A DNA stretch of 64,000 bases, taken from the NCBI RefSeq assembly GCF_900107965.1, contig NZ_FNVU01000022.1:62001-126000 (forward strand). The letters are read 5' to 3'. Shown piece by piece: positions 49,988 through 58,979 of this stretch. Position 1 is the first letter of the stretch. Each line of letters opens with the position of its first letter. Source of the stretch: Actinacidiphila yanglinensis (lineage in GTDB: Bacteria > Actinomycetota > Actinomycetes > Streptomycetales > Streptomycetaceae). Both the position numbers and the translations under genes were made by a program. Under the pieces are notes generated by a model. That model saw nothing but the letters and a program-made list of their open reading frames with translations, searched no databases and was not told the DNA's origin.

Positions 49988-52456
49988 ATGAGCATGGACA
50001 GGCACGACGACAGGCGCGACGACGGCGGGCGCGAGCACGGCGCGGCGCCCCGGCCGGGTACGGGCCTGTCCCGTCGCGGGCTGCTGCAGCTCGCGACCGC
50101 GGCGACCCTCGCGGCGACGGCCGGGACCTGGGCGCTGCCCCCGGCAGCCGGAGCCGCGGCGGGCGACGACTTCGACACCCTGCGCGGCCGCTGGCAACTG
50201 CTGCTCACCGGCGTGGGCTTCGACGCGACCGCGGCGCCCTACGCCGCCGCGCTGGCCGCACTCGGCACGCAGGCCGGGCAGTTCCGGGCCGCCCTGACCG
50301 CCGACGGCACGTCGCTGTGGCCGGACCTCCCGCTCGGATCGGTCTCCAACAACGTCACCCAGAGCTGTGTGCGGTTGCGGACGATGGCGCTGGCGTACGC
50401 CCAGCCCGGCACCGGGCTCACCGCCGACGCCACGCTCGCCGCGCAGATCGCCGCGGGACTGGACCGGCTGTGCGCCGGCGCCTACACGGCGACCGCCGCC
50501 ACCTACGACAACTGGTGGGACTGGCAGATCGGCGCCCCCAAGTCGCTGCTCGACACCGCCGTCCTCATCTACCCGCAGCTGTCCTCCGCGCAGGTCGCGG
50601 CCTACTGCGCCGCGATCGACCACTACGTCCCCGACTCGGCCGTCGGGTCCTACACCGGCACCAGCACCGGGGCCAACCGGGCCGACCTGTGCAAGGTGAT
50701 CGCGCTGCGCGGGGTGGTCGGTAAGTCCGCGCCGAAGCTCGCCACCGCCTCCGGCGCGCTGTCGCCGGTCTTCCCGTACGTCACCACCGGCGACGGCCTG
50801 TACGCCGACGGGTCGTTCGTCCAGCACACCGACATCCCCTACACGGGCACCTACGGGGAGGTCATGCTCGGCGACCTGAGCTGGCTGTTCGCCCTGCTCG
50901 CCGACTCCCCCTGGTCGGTCACCGACCCGCAGCAGAGCAACGTGCTGGACTCGGTCACCCGGGCCTTCGCCCCCTTCGTCTTCAACGGCCTGGTGATGGA
51001 CGGCGTTTCGGGGCGCGGCATCAGCCGCGGCCTGCAGAGCACGAGCGCCGTGCCGCAGAGCGACCACACCCGCGGCCACACGCTGGTCTCCGACATCCTC
51101 CGGCTCGCCGACTCCGGGATGGGCAGCGCGGAGCAGTCCGCCACCTGGAAGGCCATGGCCAAGGGCTGGATCGAGCGGGACACCTGGCTGCCCTACCTGT
51201 CCGACCCGGGCGTGGCCGTCCCCGAACTCGCCCGCGCCCAGGCGCTCCTGGCCGACACCTCCGTCACCGCCGCGCCCGAGCCGCCCGGCCACCGCGTCTT
51301 CGCCATGGACCGGGCGGTGCACCGGCGGCCCGGCTGGGCGGCCGCCGTCAGCATGTGCTCGGCGCGCACCACGTACTACGAGAACGGCAACGGCGAGAAC
51401 CTGCGCGGCTGGCACTCCAGCAACGGCATGACCTACTGGTGGGGCGCCGACCACGGCAACGACCAGTACTCCGACGCCTTCTGGCCCACCGTCGACCCCT
51501 ACCGGCTGCCCGGCACCACGGTCTCCACCAAGCGGCTGGCCGACGCGGAGGGCGGTGCCTGGGGCGCTCCCCGCCCGGACGCCACCTGGGCCGGGGGCGC
51601 CACGGACGGCACCTACGCGGCGCTGGGGCAGGACGTGCGCGGGCTGTCCAGCACCCTGCGGGGCAGGAAGTCGTGGTTCTGCCTGGAGGACTCGGTCGTC
51701 TGCCTGGGCGCCGGGATCAGTGCCACCGACGGCGTGCCGATCGAGACCGTCGTCGACAACCGCAACCTGGGCGCCGGCGGCGCCCCTTCCCTCCTGGTCG
51801 ACGGCCGGCAACTGACGCTGGCCGCCGGCGAGCAGCGGCGCCTGGCCGGCGTGCGGTCGGTCGTCCTCGGCGGCGCCGGCGCCTACCTCTTCCCGGAGGG
51901 AGCCGCCCCGAACGTGCTGCGGGAGGCCCGTACCGGAAGCTGGCACGACATCAACACCGGCAGCAGCACCACCCCGCTCACCCGCACCTACCTCACCCTG
52001 TGGTGCGACCACGGCACCGACCCGGCCGACGCCGGCTACGCCTACGTGCTGCTGCCGGGCGCCGACCAGCGGGCCGCCGCCCGCCACCGCGTCCCGCGCA
52101 TCCTGGCCAACACCGCGCAGGTGCAGGCCGTCGTGGACCCCTCGCTGCGGGTCCTGGCCGCCAACTTCTTCACCGCGGGCAGCATCGGCCCGGTCAGCGT
52201 CGACACCCCCTGCTCGCTGCTGGTGCGCGCCTCCCGCGACACCCTGACGCTCGCGGTCAGCGACCCCGGCCAGAGCGCCGCCGCGATCACCGTCACCCTC
52301 GACGCCGCCGCGCTGCGGACCCGCACCACCGACCCGGCGATCAGCATCACCGGTCGCCACCCCGTCGTCGTGCGGGCCGACATCGCCGGGGCCCGGGGCG
52401 CGAGCCGCGTCGTCACGTTCGACACGCGCGCGGCGGGCCTGCGCGGCTGCTGGTGA
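49988..52456 (+). CDS. Tat-exported PL8 polysaccharide lyase
   Basis: Lyase of 822 residues that beta-eliminates uronic-acid-containing polysaccharides (hyaluronan, chondroitin or xanthan type). A twin-arginine leader (SRRGLLQLATAATLAA, Arg29-Arg30) directs folded export. The alpha/alpha-toroid carries the family catalytic set with the exact known spacing: Asn230 (TGANR), His280 (FVQH), Tyr289 (TGTYG). The aromatic patch NWWDWQIG (175-182) and beta-sandwich C-terminal domains follow. The ATG at 49988 has AAGGAG. Upstream promoter and operators indicate LacI control. The secreted protein downstream is probably in the same transcript. Confidence 0.92.
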   Translation: MSMDRHDDRRDDGGREHGAAPRPGTGLSRRGLLQLATAATLAATAGTWALPPAAGAAAGDDFDTLRGRWQLLLTGVGFDATAAPYAAALAALGTQAGQFRAALTADGTSLWPDLPLGSVSNNVTQSCVRLRTMALAYAQPGTGLTADATLAAQIAAGLDRLCAGAYTATAATYDNWWDWQIGAPKSLLDTAVLIYPQLSSAQVAAYCAAIDHYVPDSAVGSYTGTSTGANRADLCKVIALRGVVGKSAPKLATASGALSPVFPYVTTGDGLYADGSFVQHTDIPYTGTYGEVMLGDLSWLFALLADSPWSVTDPQQSNVLDSVTRAFAPFVFNGLVMDGVSGRGISRGLQSTSAVPQSDHTRGHTLVSDILRLADSGMGSAEQSATWKAMAKGWIERDTWLPYLSDPGVAVPELARAQALLADTSVTAAPEPPGHRVFAMDRAVHRRPGWAAAVSMCSARTTYYENGNGENLRGWHSSNGMTYWWGADHGNDQYSDAFWPTVDPYRLPGTTVSTKRLADAEGGAWGAPRPDATWAGGATDGTYAALGQDVRGLSSTLRGRKSWFCLEDSVVCLGAGISATDGVPIETVVDNRNLGAGGAPSLLVDGRQLTLAAGEQRRLAGVRSVVLGGAGAYLFPEGAAPNVLREARTGSWHDINTGSSTTPLTRTYLTLWCDHGTDPADAGYAYVLLPGADQRAAARHRVPRILANTAQVQAVVDPSLRVLAANFFTAGSIGPVSVDTPCSLLVRASRDTLTLAVSDPGQSAAAITVTLDAAALRTRTTDPAISITGRHPVVVRADIAGARGASRVVTFDTRAAGLRGCW

Positions 52457-52524
52457 CGACCGCCACGGCAGGACGAACCCCCCCATCACCGCCCGTCCCC
52501 CCTCCCCCCACCACCGGAGACGCC

Positions 52525-53673
52525 ATGACCGTACGAGCCACCGTCCGACGCGCCCGCGGGGTGCTCGCCGCCGCCGCGCTCCTCGCGCTGGCCACCACCT
52601 GCCTCGGTACCGTGGGGCCGGCCGCGCAGAGCGCCCACGCGGCGACGTTCACCGTGTACGACCAGACCCAGGGCGACTGGCACCACTGGGACCTCGAACA
52701 GCTGGGCCTGGTCGACAACGCCGCCGTCTACGACCGCTGGGGCCTGAGCTGCTCCACCACCGGGTGCAGCAACGTTCCCTCGCAGGCCACCTTCGAAGCG
52801 GCCGTCCAGGCCGCCGTCGGCACGTTCACGGCCGCGGCCTCCGCCCCCCTCGTCCTGGACCTGGAGAACATCCTGCCGGTCAGCGCCACGTCGGCCGCGC
52901 AGGCCCAGCAGGACCTGGCCCTCTACGAGAAGCTGGCCACCTGGGCCCACGACGCCGAGCCCTCCGCACCGCTCGGCATCTACTCCTACGACTACAGCAC
53001 CGCCAACAGCTCCTCCACCAAGCAGCTCTACACCGGCGGGTACCTGCAGTTCTTCGCGCCGTCGCTGTACAACCGCTGGGCCACGGTGGCCGACTGGGAG
53101 AGCGAGCTGGACGCCGCGGTCGCGAACGACCACGCCATGGACTCCGCGCTGCCGATCTACCCGTACCTGTGGCCGCAGTGGGACAACGGAACCAGCGGCC
53201 AGCTGAGCGGGCCGGACTGGGACACCGAGTTCGCCCGGGTGCAGGCCCGGACGCAGGGCGCCATCGTGTGGGCCGACGCGGCGACCACCCTGGGCTCCGG
53301 CTCCTGCGGCTGGCTCGGCGACCTCGCCCGCGAGATGAGCCTGCTCACCGGCACCCAGAGCTCCGGCCCGCTCACGGTCACCACCCAGGTGCCCAACACC
53401 TGTGAGGCGGTGCGGGGTTCGAGCACCGCGGTCACGGTCACCCTCACCGACAAGGGCACCGCCGCCACGGCGGCGACCACGCTGCGGTCCGCGTCGGGAC
53501 CGCAGGGCATCACCGGGACCTTCGGCGCCACGGCCGTGCCCGCCCTGGCCCCGGGCGCCTCCTGGTCGACGACCATGTCCCTGGCGGTGCCGTCGGGGGA
53601 GACCGACCAGACCGCGCTGGTCCGGATCGCCTACGACGGGGGGTTCGGCCGGCTCACCCTGATCGTGCCCTGA
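52525..53673 (+). CDS. secreted protein of unknown family, possible glycoside hydrolase
   Basis: Secreted protein of 382 residues. A signal peptide (1-39, ending SAHA) leads into a domain of about 240 residues that looks like a TIM barrel: alternating hydrophobic strands with acidic residues at strand ends (LVLDLENIL, LGIYSYDY, LYNRWATVADWE, IYPYLWPQWDN), an arrangement seen in glycosidases such as GH56-like enzymes. A C-terminal Ig-like/NEW3-like domain (about 285-382) follows. I cannot assign a family. It starts 68 bp after the PL8 lyase, so a joint role on the same polysaccharide is likely. Confidence 0.7.
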   Translation: MTVRATVRRARGVLAAAALLALATTCLGTVGPAAQSAHAATFTVYDQTQGDWHHWDLEQLGLVDNAAVYDRWGLSCSTTGCSNVPSQATFEAAVQAAVGTFTAAASAPLVLDLENILPVSATSAAQAQQDLALYEKLATWAHDAEPSAPLGIYSYDYSTANSSSTKQLYTGGYLQFFAPSLYNRWATVADWESELDAAVANDHAMDSALPIYPYLWPQWDNGTSGQLSGPDWDTEFARVQARTQGAIVWADAATTLGSGSCGWLGDLAREMSLLTGTQSSGPLTVTTQVPNTCEAVRGSSTAVTVTLTDKGTAATAATTLRSASGPQGITGTFGATAVPALAPGASWSTTMSLAVPSGETDQTALVRIAYDGGFGRLTLIVP

Positions 53674-53690
53674 TCCCGGGATCGCGTTCC

Positions 53691-53730
53691 GCCGTCCGGC
53701 CCGTCGAGAGGTGACGACGGGCCGGACGGC
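53691..53730. terminator. bidirectional terminator
   Basis: Perfect 16-bp stem (53691-53706 with 53715-53730) and 8-base loop, between the convergent ends of the 52525-53673 gene and the RidA gene. Confidence 0.8.
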
Positions 53731-53766
53731 GCTTCCCGCGGGGCGCCTGCGGGGGCGCCGGCGCGG

Positions 53767-54156
53767 TCAGCGCGGGAAGGCGGCCACCACGTCGATCTCC
53801 ACGAGGATCCCCATCAGATCCGACCCGACCGTGGTGCGCACCGGGTACGGCGCGGTGAAGAACTCCCGGTAGACCGCGTCGTACGCCGCGAAGTCGCGCC
53901 GCAGGTGCTGGAGATGGACCGTCACCTTGACCACGTCGTCCATGCCGAGCCCGCGCGCCGCGAGGACCGCCCGCACGTTGCGCAGCACCTGCGCCGTCTG
54001 CTCCTCCACGGTGCCGGGCACCGCCCCGGTCGCCGGGTCCTGCGGGCCGAACCCGGCCGTGAAGAGCAGCCCCGCGGCCGCCACGCCCTGGCTGTACGCG
54101 CCGGCCGGCCGCGGCGCGTCGTCGGTGCGTACCTCCTGCTTGCCGTGCCCGCTCAT
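53767..54156 (-). CDS. RidA-family enamine/imine deaminase
   Basis: RidA/YjgF protein of 129 residues that hydrolyses reactive enamine/imine intermediates. Typical features: GAYSQGVAAAGLLFTAGFGPQDPATG near the N-terminus and GMDDVVKVTVHL in the middle. The substrate-binding Arg position is filled by YPVRTTVG. The ATG overlaps the stop of the enolase-superfamily gene (ATGA); it is the last gene of creatininase-enolase-RidA. Its presence suggests that a dehydratase or PLP enzyme of the locus makes an unstable imine. Confidence 0.85.
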   Translation of the reverse strand: MSGHGKQEVRTDDAPRPAGAYSQGVAAAGLLFTAGFGPQDPATGAVPGTVEEQTAQVLRNVRAVLAARGLGMDDVVKVTVHLQHLRRDFAAYDAVYREFFTAPYPVRTTVGSDLMGILVEIDVVAAFPR

Positions 54157-55280
54157 CCCGTCAGGTCCCCTTCGCGCTCGTTGGCCGCGGCGAAGTGCCG
54201 CAGCTTGTCCTCGTCCACGCTGACGCCGAGACCGGGACCGGCCGGCACCCGCAGCCGGCCGCGCTCCAGGTGCAGCGGCTCGATGATGTCGTCGGCGTGC
54301 AGGTAGTACATGCTGTCGATGGCGCGGGAGAGCACCGGGGTGCTGGCGACGACCGCGAGGTGCGCGGCGGTCGCGATGCCCAGCTCGCCGCCGCTGTGCA
54401 GGTTCATGCCGAGCCCGAAGGTCTCGCAGTGCGCGGCGAGCGCCTTGGTCGCCGCGATGCCGCCCCACTTGTAGACGTCACCGTGGATGACGTCGACGGC
54501 GTTCAGCCGCATCGCGGGCGCGAACTCCTCGAACCGCACGACGCACATGTTGGTGCACAGCGGTATCCGGACCTTCGCCTTGACCTGGCTCATGCCCTCG
54601 ATGCCGGAGCAGGGGTCCTCCAGGTACTCCAGGTCCAGCTCCTCCAGCGCGATGCCGGCCCGCACCGAGTCGGGCACCGACCAGGCCGCGTTGGGGTCCA
54701 CTCGCAGGTTCACCTCGGGAAGCGCCTCGCGCAGCGCCCGCAGGATCGCCACGTCGCCTTGCACGTCCGTGGTGCCCTTGAGCTTGACGGCCTCGAAGCC
54801 GCCCTCCTCGACCACCCGCACGGTGTGCTCGGCGAGCGCCCTGGCGAGGGCCGGGCCCCGCGCCCCGGGGGCGTCGGCGCGGGTGATGAGCGCGGTGATC
54901 GGGACCTCGTCGCGCACCCGGCCGCCCAGCAGCTCGGTCACCGGCTGCCCGGTCGCCTTGCCCATCGTGTCCCAGCACGCCACGTCGAGGGCGGCGAGAG
55001 CCGCGTACCCGAGGTAGCCGTGGAAGAAGGGCACCATGTGGTGCCTGCGGTGGAAGCTCTCCAGCGCGAACGGGCTGGTGCCGATCAGGTCCTTCGCCAG
55101 TGACCTGACGATCGCGGCGACCGGCCGGCCCCACATCGTCTCGCCCCAGCCCTCGACGCCGCTGTCGGTGCGGATGCGCACCACCGTGCGGGTCTCTCCC
55201 GTCTTCGTCTCGAAGGAGCTGGTGAACGGGTTGACCAGCGGGAGGTTGACCACCCACACGTCGACATCGACGATCTTCAT
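54153..55280 (-). CDS. enolase-superfamily (mandelate racemase/glucarate dehydratase-like) enzyme
   Basis: Enolase-superfamily enzyme of 375 residues. Metal ligands Asp195 (with Asn197, RVDPNAAW) and Glu221 (YLEDPC), a third likely near 244; base KxK Lys166/Lys168 (VKLKG); the second-side His295 (NLHSGGELG) with Asp268 (HGDVYKWGG) as its partner. The KxK plus His-Asp dyad places it in the mandelate-racemase subgroup, probably a sugar-acid dehydratase close to glucarate dehydratases; TNMCV supports this. It is middle gene of the creatininase-enolase-RidA unit, 54 bp after the first gene. The substrate is not predictable from motifs alone. Confidence 0.82.
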   Translation of the reverse strand: MKIVDVDVWVVNLPLVNPFTSSFETKTGETRTVVRIRTDSGVEGWGETMWGRPVAAIVRSLAKDLIGTSPFALESFHRRHHMVPFFHGYLGYAALAALDVACWDTMGKATGQPVTELLGGRVRDEVPITALITRADAPGARGPALARALAEHTVRVVEEGGFEAVKLKGTTDVQGDVAILRALREALPEVNLRVDPNAAWSVPDSVRAGIALEELDLEYLEDPCSGIEGMSQVKAKVRIPLCTNMCVVRFEEFAPAMRLNAVDVIHGDVYKWGGIAATKALAAHCETFGLGMNLHSGGELGIATAAHLAVVASTPVLSRAIDSMYYLHADDIIEPLHLERGRLRVPAGPGLGVSVDEDKLRHFAAANEREGDLTG

Positions 55281-55334
55281 GCTTTCTTCTCTCCAACTCG
55301 GTGGTGACGGGCCCGGCGCCGGCGGCTGCCGGGC

Positions 55335-56096
55335 TCAGCGGGTGGCCGCGTCGAACGCCCTGATCGCGCCGGCCAGTCCGGCCGCGCGCGCCTCCAGCAG
55401 CCGCCGGCCGCGCGCCGGGTCGGCGGCCGAGGCGTCGTCGGTCGACCCGCCGACCCTGGCCCACTCGCCGTGGCGCTCCACGGTCAGGCCGGGGTGCGGC
55501 GGGCGGTCGAACAGCGGCGGCGGTTCCACCGGCGCGCGGGCCGGGACGGGGGTACGGACCAGGTCCGGGTGGGCGGCGAGCATCAGCGACGTCTCGAACC
55601 AGCCGGCGTGCCCCGGGGTGACCTCGGGGCGCCCGCCGTCGTCCTCTCCGCCGGTGACGGTCCAGTACGAGCAGGCCGCGGCGGTGACCTCGCGGCGCAG
55701 CGCGAACCGCTTGACGGCCAGCCGCATGATCTCGTCGTTGCCGCCGTGCCCGTTGACGACCAGGACGCGGCGGTGACCGGAGTCGGCGAGCGAGTCCAGG
55801 ACGTCGTCGAGGACCGCGCCCAGGGTGGCCGCGCCGAGTGACACCGCGGCGGCGAAGAGGTGGTGCGGGCTGTGCCCGAAGGGCAGCGCCGGCAGGCGCA
55901 CCAGCTCCGGTCCGGAGCCGTCGGCGAGCAGGGCGGTGGCCCGGTCGACCACCGCCTCCACGAGGAGGGTGTCGGTGCCCATCGGCAGGTGGGCGGCGTG
56001 CTGCTCCTGCGACCCGATGGGCAGCAGGGCGATGCCCCGCTCTCCGGCGGCGCGCACCTCCCGCCAGGTCGACTCGGTGAGGTTCCTCGGGATCAC
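55335..56096 (-). CDS. creatininase-family amidohydrolase
   Basis: Creatininase-superfamily protein of 253 residues, a metal-dependent amidohydrolase or ring-opening enzyme. Binding residues Glu31, His33 and Asp42 (GSQEQHAAHLPMGTD) and the NGHGGND motif are present. In other clusters members act on creatinine, on peptide precursors (MftE type) or on cyclic amides; the context suggests a lactam or amide ring-opening step. GTG start at 56096 with AGGAAGG upstream; the frame extends to 56198 but would overlap the divergent ROK gene. First gene of its unit. Confidence 0.83.
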   Translation of the reverse strand: MIPRNLTESTWREVRAAGERGIALLPIGSQEQHAAHLPMGTDTLLVEAVVDRATALLADGSGPELVRLPALPFGHSPHHLFAAAVSLGAATLGAVLDDVLDSLADSGHRRVLVVNGHGGNDEIMRLAVKRFALRREVTAAACSYWTVTGGEDDGGRPEVTPGHAGWFETSLMLAAHPDLVRTPVPARAPVEPPPLFDRPPHPGLTVERHGEWARVGGSTDDASAADPARGRRLLEARAAGLAGAIRAFDAATR

Positions 56097-56137
56097 GGCA
56101 CTACCTTCCTGAAACGTGGTCGTGGCAGAGTCGGCCC

Positions 56138-57097
56138 ATGGCCGACGAGAGATTCCCCCTGCGACTGGTGCCCGAGCCCGAACCGGAACCGGCCGCACCG
56201 CGCGGCGCGCGCAGGCTGGGAGCGGTCGAACTGGTGCCGGGCCGGATCAGGGCCGCGGTGCTGGACATGTCCGGCGCGGTGCTGGAGCGCACCGAGACCG
56301 GGTACGACGCCGCCTCGGCGCTGCCCGCCGACCTCGACGCGGCGCTCGCCCGCGCCGCGCGCGTCTTCGCCGGCGGCCGGACGGAGGGCATAGGGGTGGC
56401 CGCGGCCGGGCTGGTCGATCCCGACGCGGGCCTGATCACCGAGGTCAACGACGTGCCGGCGCTGCGGGGTTACCCGGTGGCGGCCCGGCTGGAAGCGGTG
56501 ACGGGTGTGCCGGTCCGGGTGGAGCACCACGCCCGGTTGCAGGTGCTCGGCGACCGGTGGTTCGGTCCCGGCCGCGGCCGGCGCACCTTCGCGTCCGTCT
56601 CGACCGGGGAGGTGCTGGGCGTGGGCATCCTGTACGCCGGCCAGGTGCTGGCCCCGCCCGGCGGGCGCAGCGGCGCCCACATGACCGTCTCGGCCAGCGG
56701 GGATCGCTGCACCTGCGGCAGCCGCGGCTGCTGGAAGACCGTCGCGACCACCCGCTGGCTGCAGGCCAGGTCGCGGGCGGCGGGCCTGGGGGAGTCGGCC
56801 TCGCTCGGCGCGCTGGTCGCCCGCGAGGACGAGGCGGCGCGCCGGGTGGTGGCCGAGTACGCGGAGAACGTCGCCCTGGGGCTGGTGAACATCCAGCAGC
56901 TGTTCGCGCCCGGCCTGTTCGTGCTGCACGGCGAGGCGCGGGAGGGCGGCGCGCGGTTCCGCGGGCTGATCGAGGACCGGCTGCGGTCCGACGTGGCGTG
57001 GGACGGCGCGGAGAAGCCGCGGGTCCTGGTCAGCACGGCGGACATCGACGACATCGCGCTGCTCGGCGGCGCCGGGCTGGTTCTCTCGCGGCTGTAG
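56138..57097 (+). CDS. degenerate ROK-family protein (no HTH, catalytic Asp lost)
   Basis: ROK-fold protein of 319 residues without a DNA-binding domain. The zinc site is kept (GAHMTV His and CTCGSRGC), but the kinase essentials are changed: the usual N-D-A-N segment with the catalytic Asp reads EHHARLQVLGDRW, and the phosphate loop GTGVG is STGEVLGVG. It is therefore probably not a sugar kinase; a sugar-sensing or structural role is more likely. It is divergent from the creatininase gene, 41 bp apart, and convergent with the importer genes, so it belongs to the same locus. Confidence 0.75.
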   Translation: MADERFPLRLVPEPEPEPAAPRGARRLGAVELVPGRIRAAVLDMSGAVLERTETGYDAASALPADLDAALARAARVFAGGRTEGIGVAAAGLVDPDAGLITEVNDVPALRGYPVAARLEAVTGVPVRVEHHARLQVLGDRWFGPGRGRRTFASVSTGEVLGVGILYAGQVLAPPGGRSGAHMTVSASGDRCTCGSRGCWKTVATTRWLQARSRAAGLGESASLGALVAREDEAARRVVAEYAENVALGLVNIQQLFAPGLFVLHGEAREGGARFRGLIEDRLRSDVAWDGAEKPRVLVSTADIDDIALLGGAGLVLSRL

Positions 57098-57127
57098 CGG
57101 GGGCGCCGCCGCGCCGCCACCCCCCGC
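57097..57127. terminator. possible terminator between ROK and importer genes
   Basis: GCGGGGG (57097-57103) pairs with CCCCCGC (57121-57127) around a GC-rich 17-base loop, between convergent genes; modest support. Confidence 0.35.
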
Positions 57128-57135
57128 GTGCCCGG

Positions 57136-58053
57136 TCACCCGCGGTCACCCGCCTCACCGTCGCCCGGCGCGCCGGCGCCACCGCCCGTCACGCCCGCCG
57201 CGTCCGTCGCGCCGGCGGCGCGGAACCTGCGGCCCCGGCGCGGATCGGGCACCGGCACCGCGTCGAGCAGCTGCCGGGTGTACGCGTGCCGGGGCCGGCG
57301 CAGCACCTGCGCCGCCTCGCCGACCTCCACCAGCCGCCCCTGCCGCATGACGGCGATCCGGTCGGCCACCTGCTGCACGACGGCGAGGTTGTGCGAGACG
57401 AGGAAGTAGGTCAGCCCGCGCCGCTGCTGGAGTTCGGCGAGCAGGTCCAGGATGCGTGCCTGCACCGACACGTCCAGGGCGCTCGTCGGCTCGTCGAGCA
57501 CGATCAGCCGCGGCTCGACGGCCAGGGCGCGCGCGATGGACACGCGCTGGCGCTGCCCGCCGGAGAACTCGTGCGGGTAGCGGTCCTGGATGCCGGCGTC
57601 CAGGCCGACGGACTCCAGCAGCTCGCCGACCCGTTCCCTGACGTACGCCCGGCCGCGCCGGCCGCGGGCCGCCGGGTCGTGGGTGACCATCGGCTCGCCC
57701 ACGATGCCCGCGATGTCCAGGCGCGGGTTCATGCTGGAGTACGGGTCCTGGAGGACGACCTGGATCCGGCGGCGGAGGCGGCGCAGCTCGGCCGGCGCGA
57801 GGGCGGCGAGGTCCTGCCCGTCGAACCGGACGCTGCCGGCGGTGGGTTCGAGCAGCCGCAGCAGCAGCCGGGTCAGCGTGGTCTTGCCGCAGCCCGACTC
57901 GCCGACCAGCGCGAGCGTCTCGCCCTCGCCGACCGTGAGGGACACGTCGTCCACCGCGACGCTGCCGTGCCGCCCGCCGAACTCCTTGCGGAGTCCGGTC
58001 AGTTCCAGCAACGGCCGGCGGGTCTCGGGCGCCGTGCCGGCTTCGGTGGTCAT
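57136..58053 (-). CDS. oligopeptide/dipeptide ABC importer ATPase (DppF/OppF-like)
   Basis: Second ATPase of a Dpp/Opp-type importer, 305 residues. Walker A GESGCGKTTL, VLQDPYSSMNPR (Q-loop wording typical of DppF/OppF), signature FSGGQRQRVSIARAL, Walker B LIVLDEPTSALD. The C-terminal HAYTRQLLDAVPVPDP region is the usual oligopeptide-importer tail. The ATG overlaps the stop of the DppD-like gene. It is the last of five overlapping genes. Confidence 0.9.
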   Translation of the reverse strand: MTTEAGTAPETRRPLLELTGLRKEFGGRHGSVAVDDVSLTVGEGETLALVGESGCGKTTLTRLLLRLLEPTAGSVRFDGQDLAALAPAELRRLRRRIQVVLQDPYSSMNPRLDIAGIVGEPMVTHDPAARGRRGRAYVRERVGELLESVGLDAGIQDRYPHEFSGGQRQRVSIARALAVEPRLIVLDEPTSALDVSVQARILDLLAELQQRRGLTYFLVSHNLAVVQQVADRIAVMRQGRLVEVGEAAQVLRRPRHAYTRQLLDAVPVPDPRRGRRFRAAGATDAAGVTGGGAGAPGDGEAGDRG

Positions 58054-58979
58054 GCCAGCTCCAATCGGGGGGTGGCGGCCAGCAGTTGGCGGGTGTAGTC
58101 GTCGGCCGGGTGGTCGAAGACGTCCAGCACGTCACCGGTCTCCACGACCTCGCCCCGGTGCATGACGGCCACCCGGTCGGCGGTCTCCGCGACCACCCCG
58201 AGGTCGTGGGTGATCAGCAGGACGGCCATGCCGTGCCGCTCCTGGAGGGTGACGAGCAGGTCGAGGATCTGGCGCTGCACGGTGACGTCCAGCGCGGTGG
58301 TCGGCTCGTCGGCGATGAGCACGCGGGGCCGGCCGACCAGGGCCGCGGCGATCATCACCCGCTGGCGCAGGCCGCCGGAGAGCTCGTGCGGGTACTGCCG
58401 GAACCGCCGTTCGGGATCGGGGATGCCGACCTCGTCGAGCGCTTCGAGCGCCGCGGCGCCGGCCTCCGCGCGGGACAGGCCCTGGTGGTGGCGCAGCCCC
58501 TCGGCGACCTGCGCGCCGACCCGGCGCAGCGGGTCGAGGCTGGTCATCGGGTCCTGGAAGACCATCGCGATGTCCTGGCCGCGGATCCGGCCGAGCTCCT
58601 TCTCGGGGACGGTGAGCAGGTCGCGGCCCTCGAAGAGGATCCGGCCGCCCGCGTAGACGCACGGGGGCTGCGGGTTGAGCCGCAGGACGGACAGTGCGGT
58701 GGCGGTCTTGCCGCTCCCGGACTCGCCGACGACGGCGAGCGTCTCGCCCTGCGCCAGCCGCAGCCCGACGCCGCGCACGGCGTGCACGGTGGCGGTGTCC
58801 AGCCGGAAGTCGACGGTCAGGTCGGCGATCTCCAGGACCGGCTCGGCCGCCGGTGCGGCGCCGCCGCCCGGTGCGTGCGCGGCCCTCCGTGTCCCGGCGG
58901 TTCCGAGGGGCTGCGGTGTCTTCGGGGCCGCCGGTTCCCCGGCGGTCCGGTCGGCCGGTGTCGGCTGGTCAGTGGTCAT
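58050..58979 (-). CDS. oligopeptide/dipeptide ABC importer ATPase (DppD/OppD-like)
   Basis: First ATPase of the importer, 309 residues. Walker A GESGSGKTATALSVL, MVFQDPMTSLDPLR, signature LSGGLRQRVMIAAAL, Walker B VLIADEPTTALD. The Pro/Ala-rich N-terminal 40 residues precede the domain proper. The ATG at 58979 overlaps the DppC-like stop (ATGA). Pairs with the DppF-like ATPase to energise the two permeases. Confidence 0.9.
   Translation of the reverse strand: MTTDQPTPADRTAGEPAAPKTPQPLGTAGTRRAAHAPGGGAAPAAEPVLEIADLTVDFRLDTATVHAVRGVGLRLAQGETLAVVGESGSGKTATALSVLRLNPQPPCVYAGGRILFEGRDLLTVPEKELGRIRGQDIAMVFQDPMTSLDPLRRVGAQVAEGLRHHQGLSRAEAGAAALEALDEVGIPDPERRFRQYPHELSGGLRQRVMIAAALVGRPRVLIADEPTTALDVTVQRQILDLLVTLQERHGMAVLLITHDLGVVAETADRVAVMHRGEVVETGDVLDVFDHPADDYTRQLLAATPRLELA

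Noticed and set aside
46979..52489. Minus-strand open frame of about 1836 codons opposite the UbiD, LacI and PL8 genes
   Set aside because: The plus strand has well-defined families with catalytic residues; the antisense product is Arg/His/Pro-rich and arises from GC bias plus the odd UbiD codon use.
54153..55280. Dipeptide epimerase (murein-peptide recycling) reading of the enolase-superfamily gene
   Set aside because: Tempting beside a Dpp importer and a beta-lactamase-fold hydrolase, but the His295-Asp268 dyad and NMCV favour the mandelate-racemase/glucarate dehydratase subgroup.
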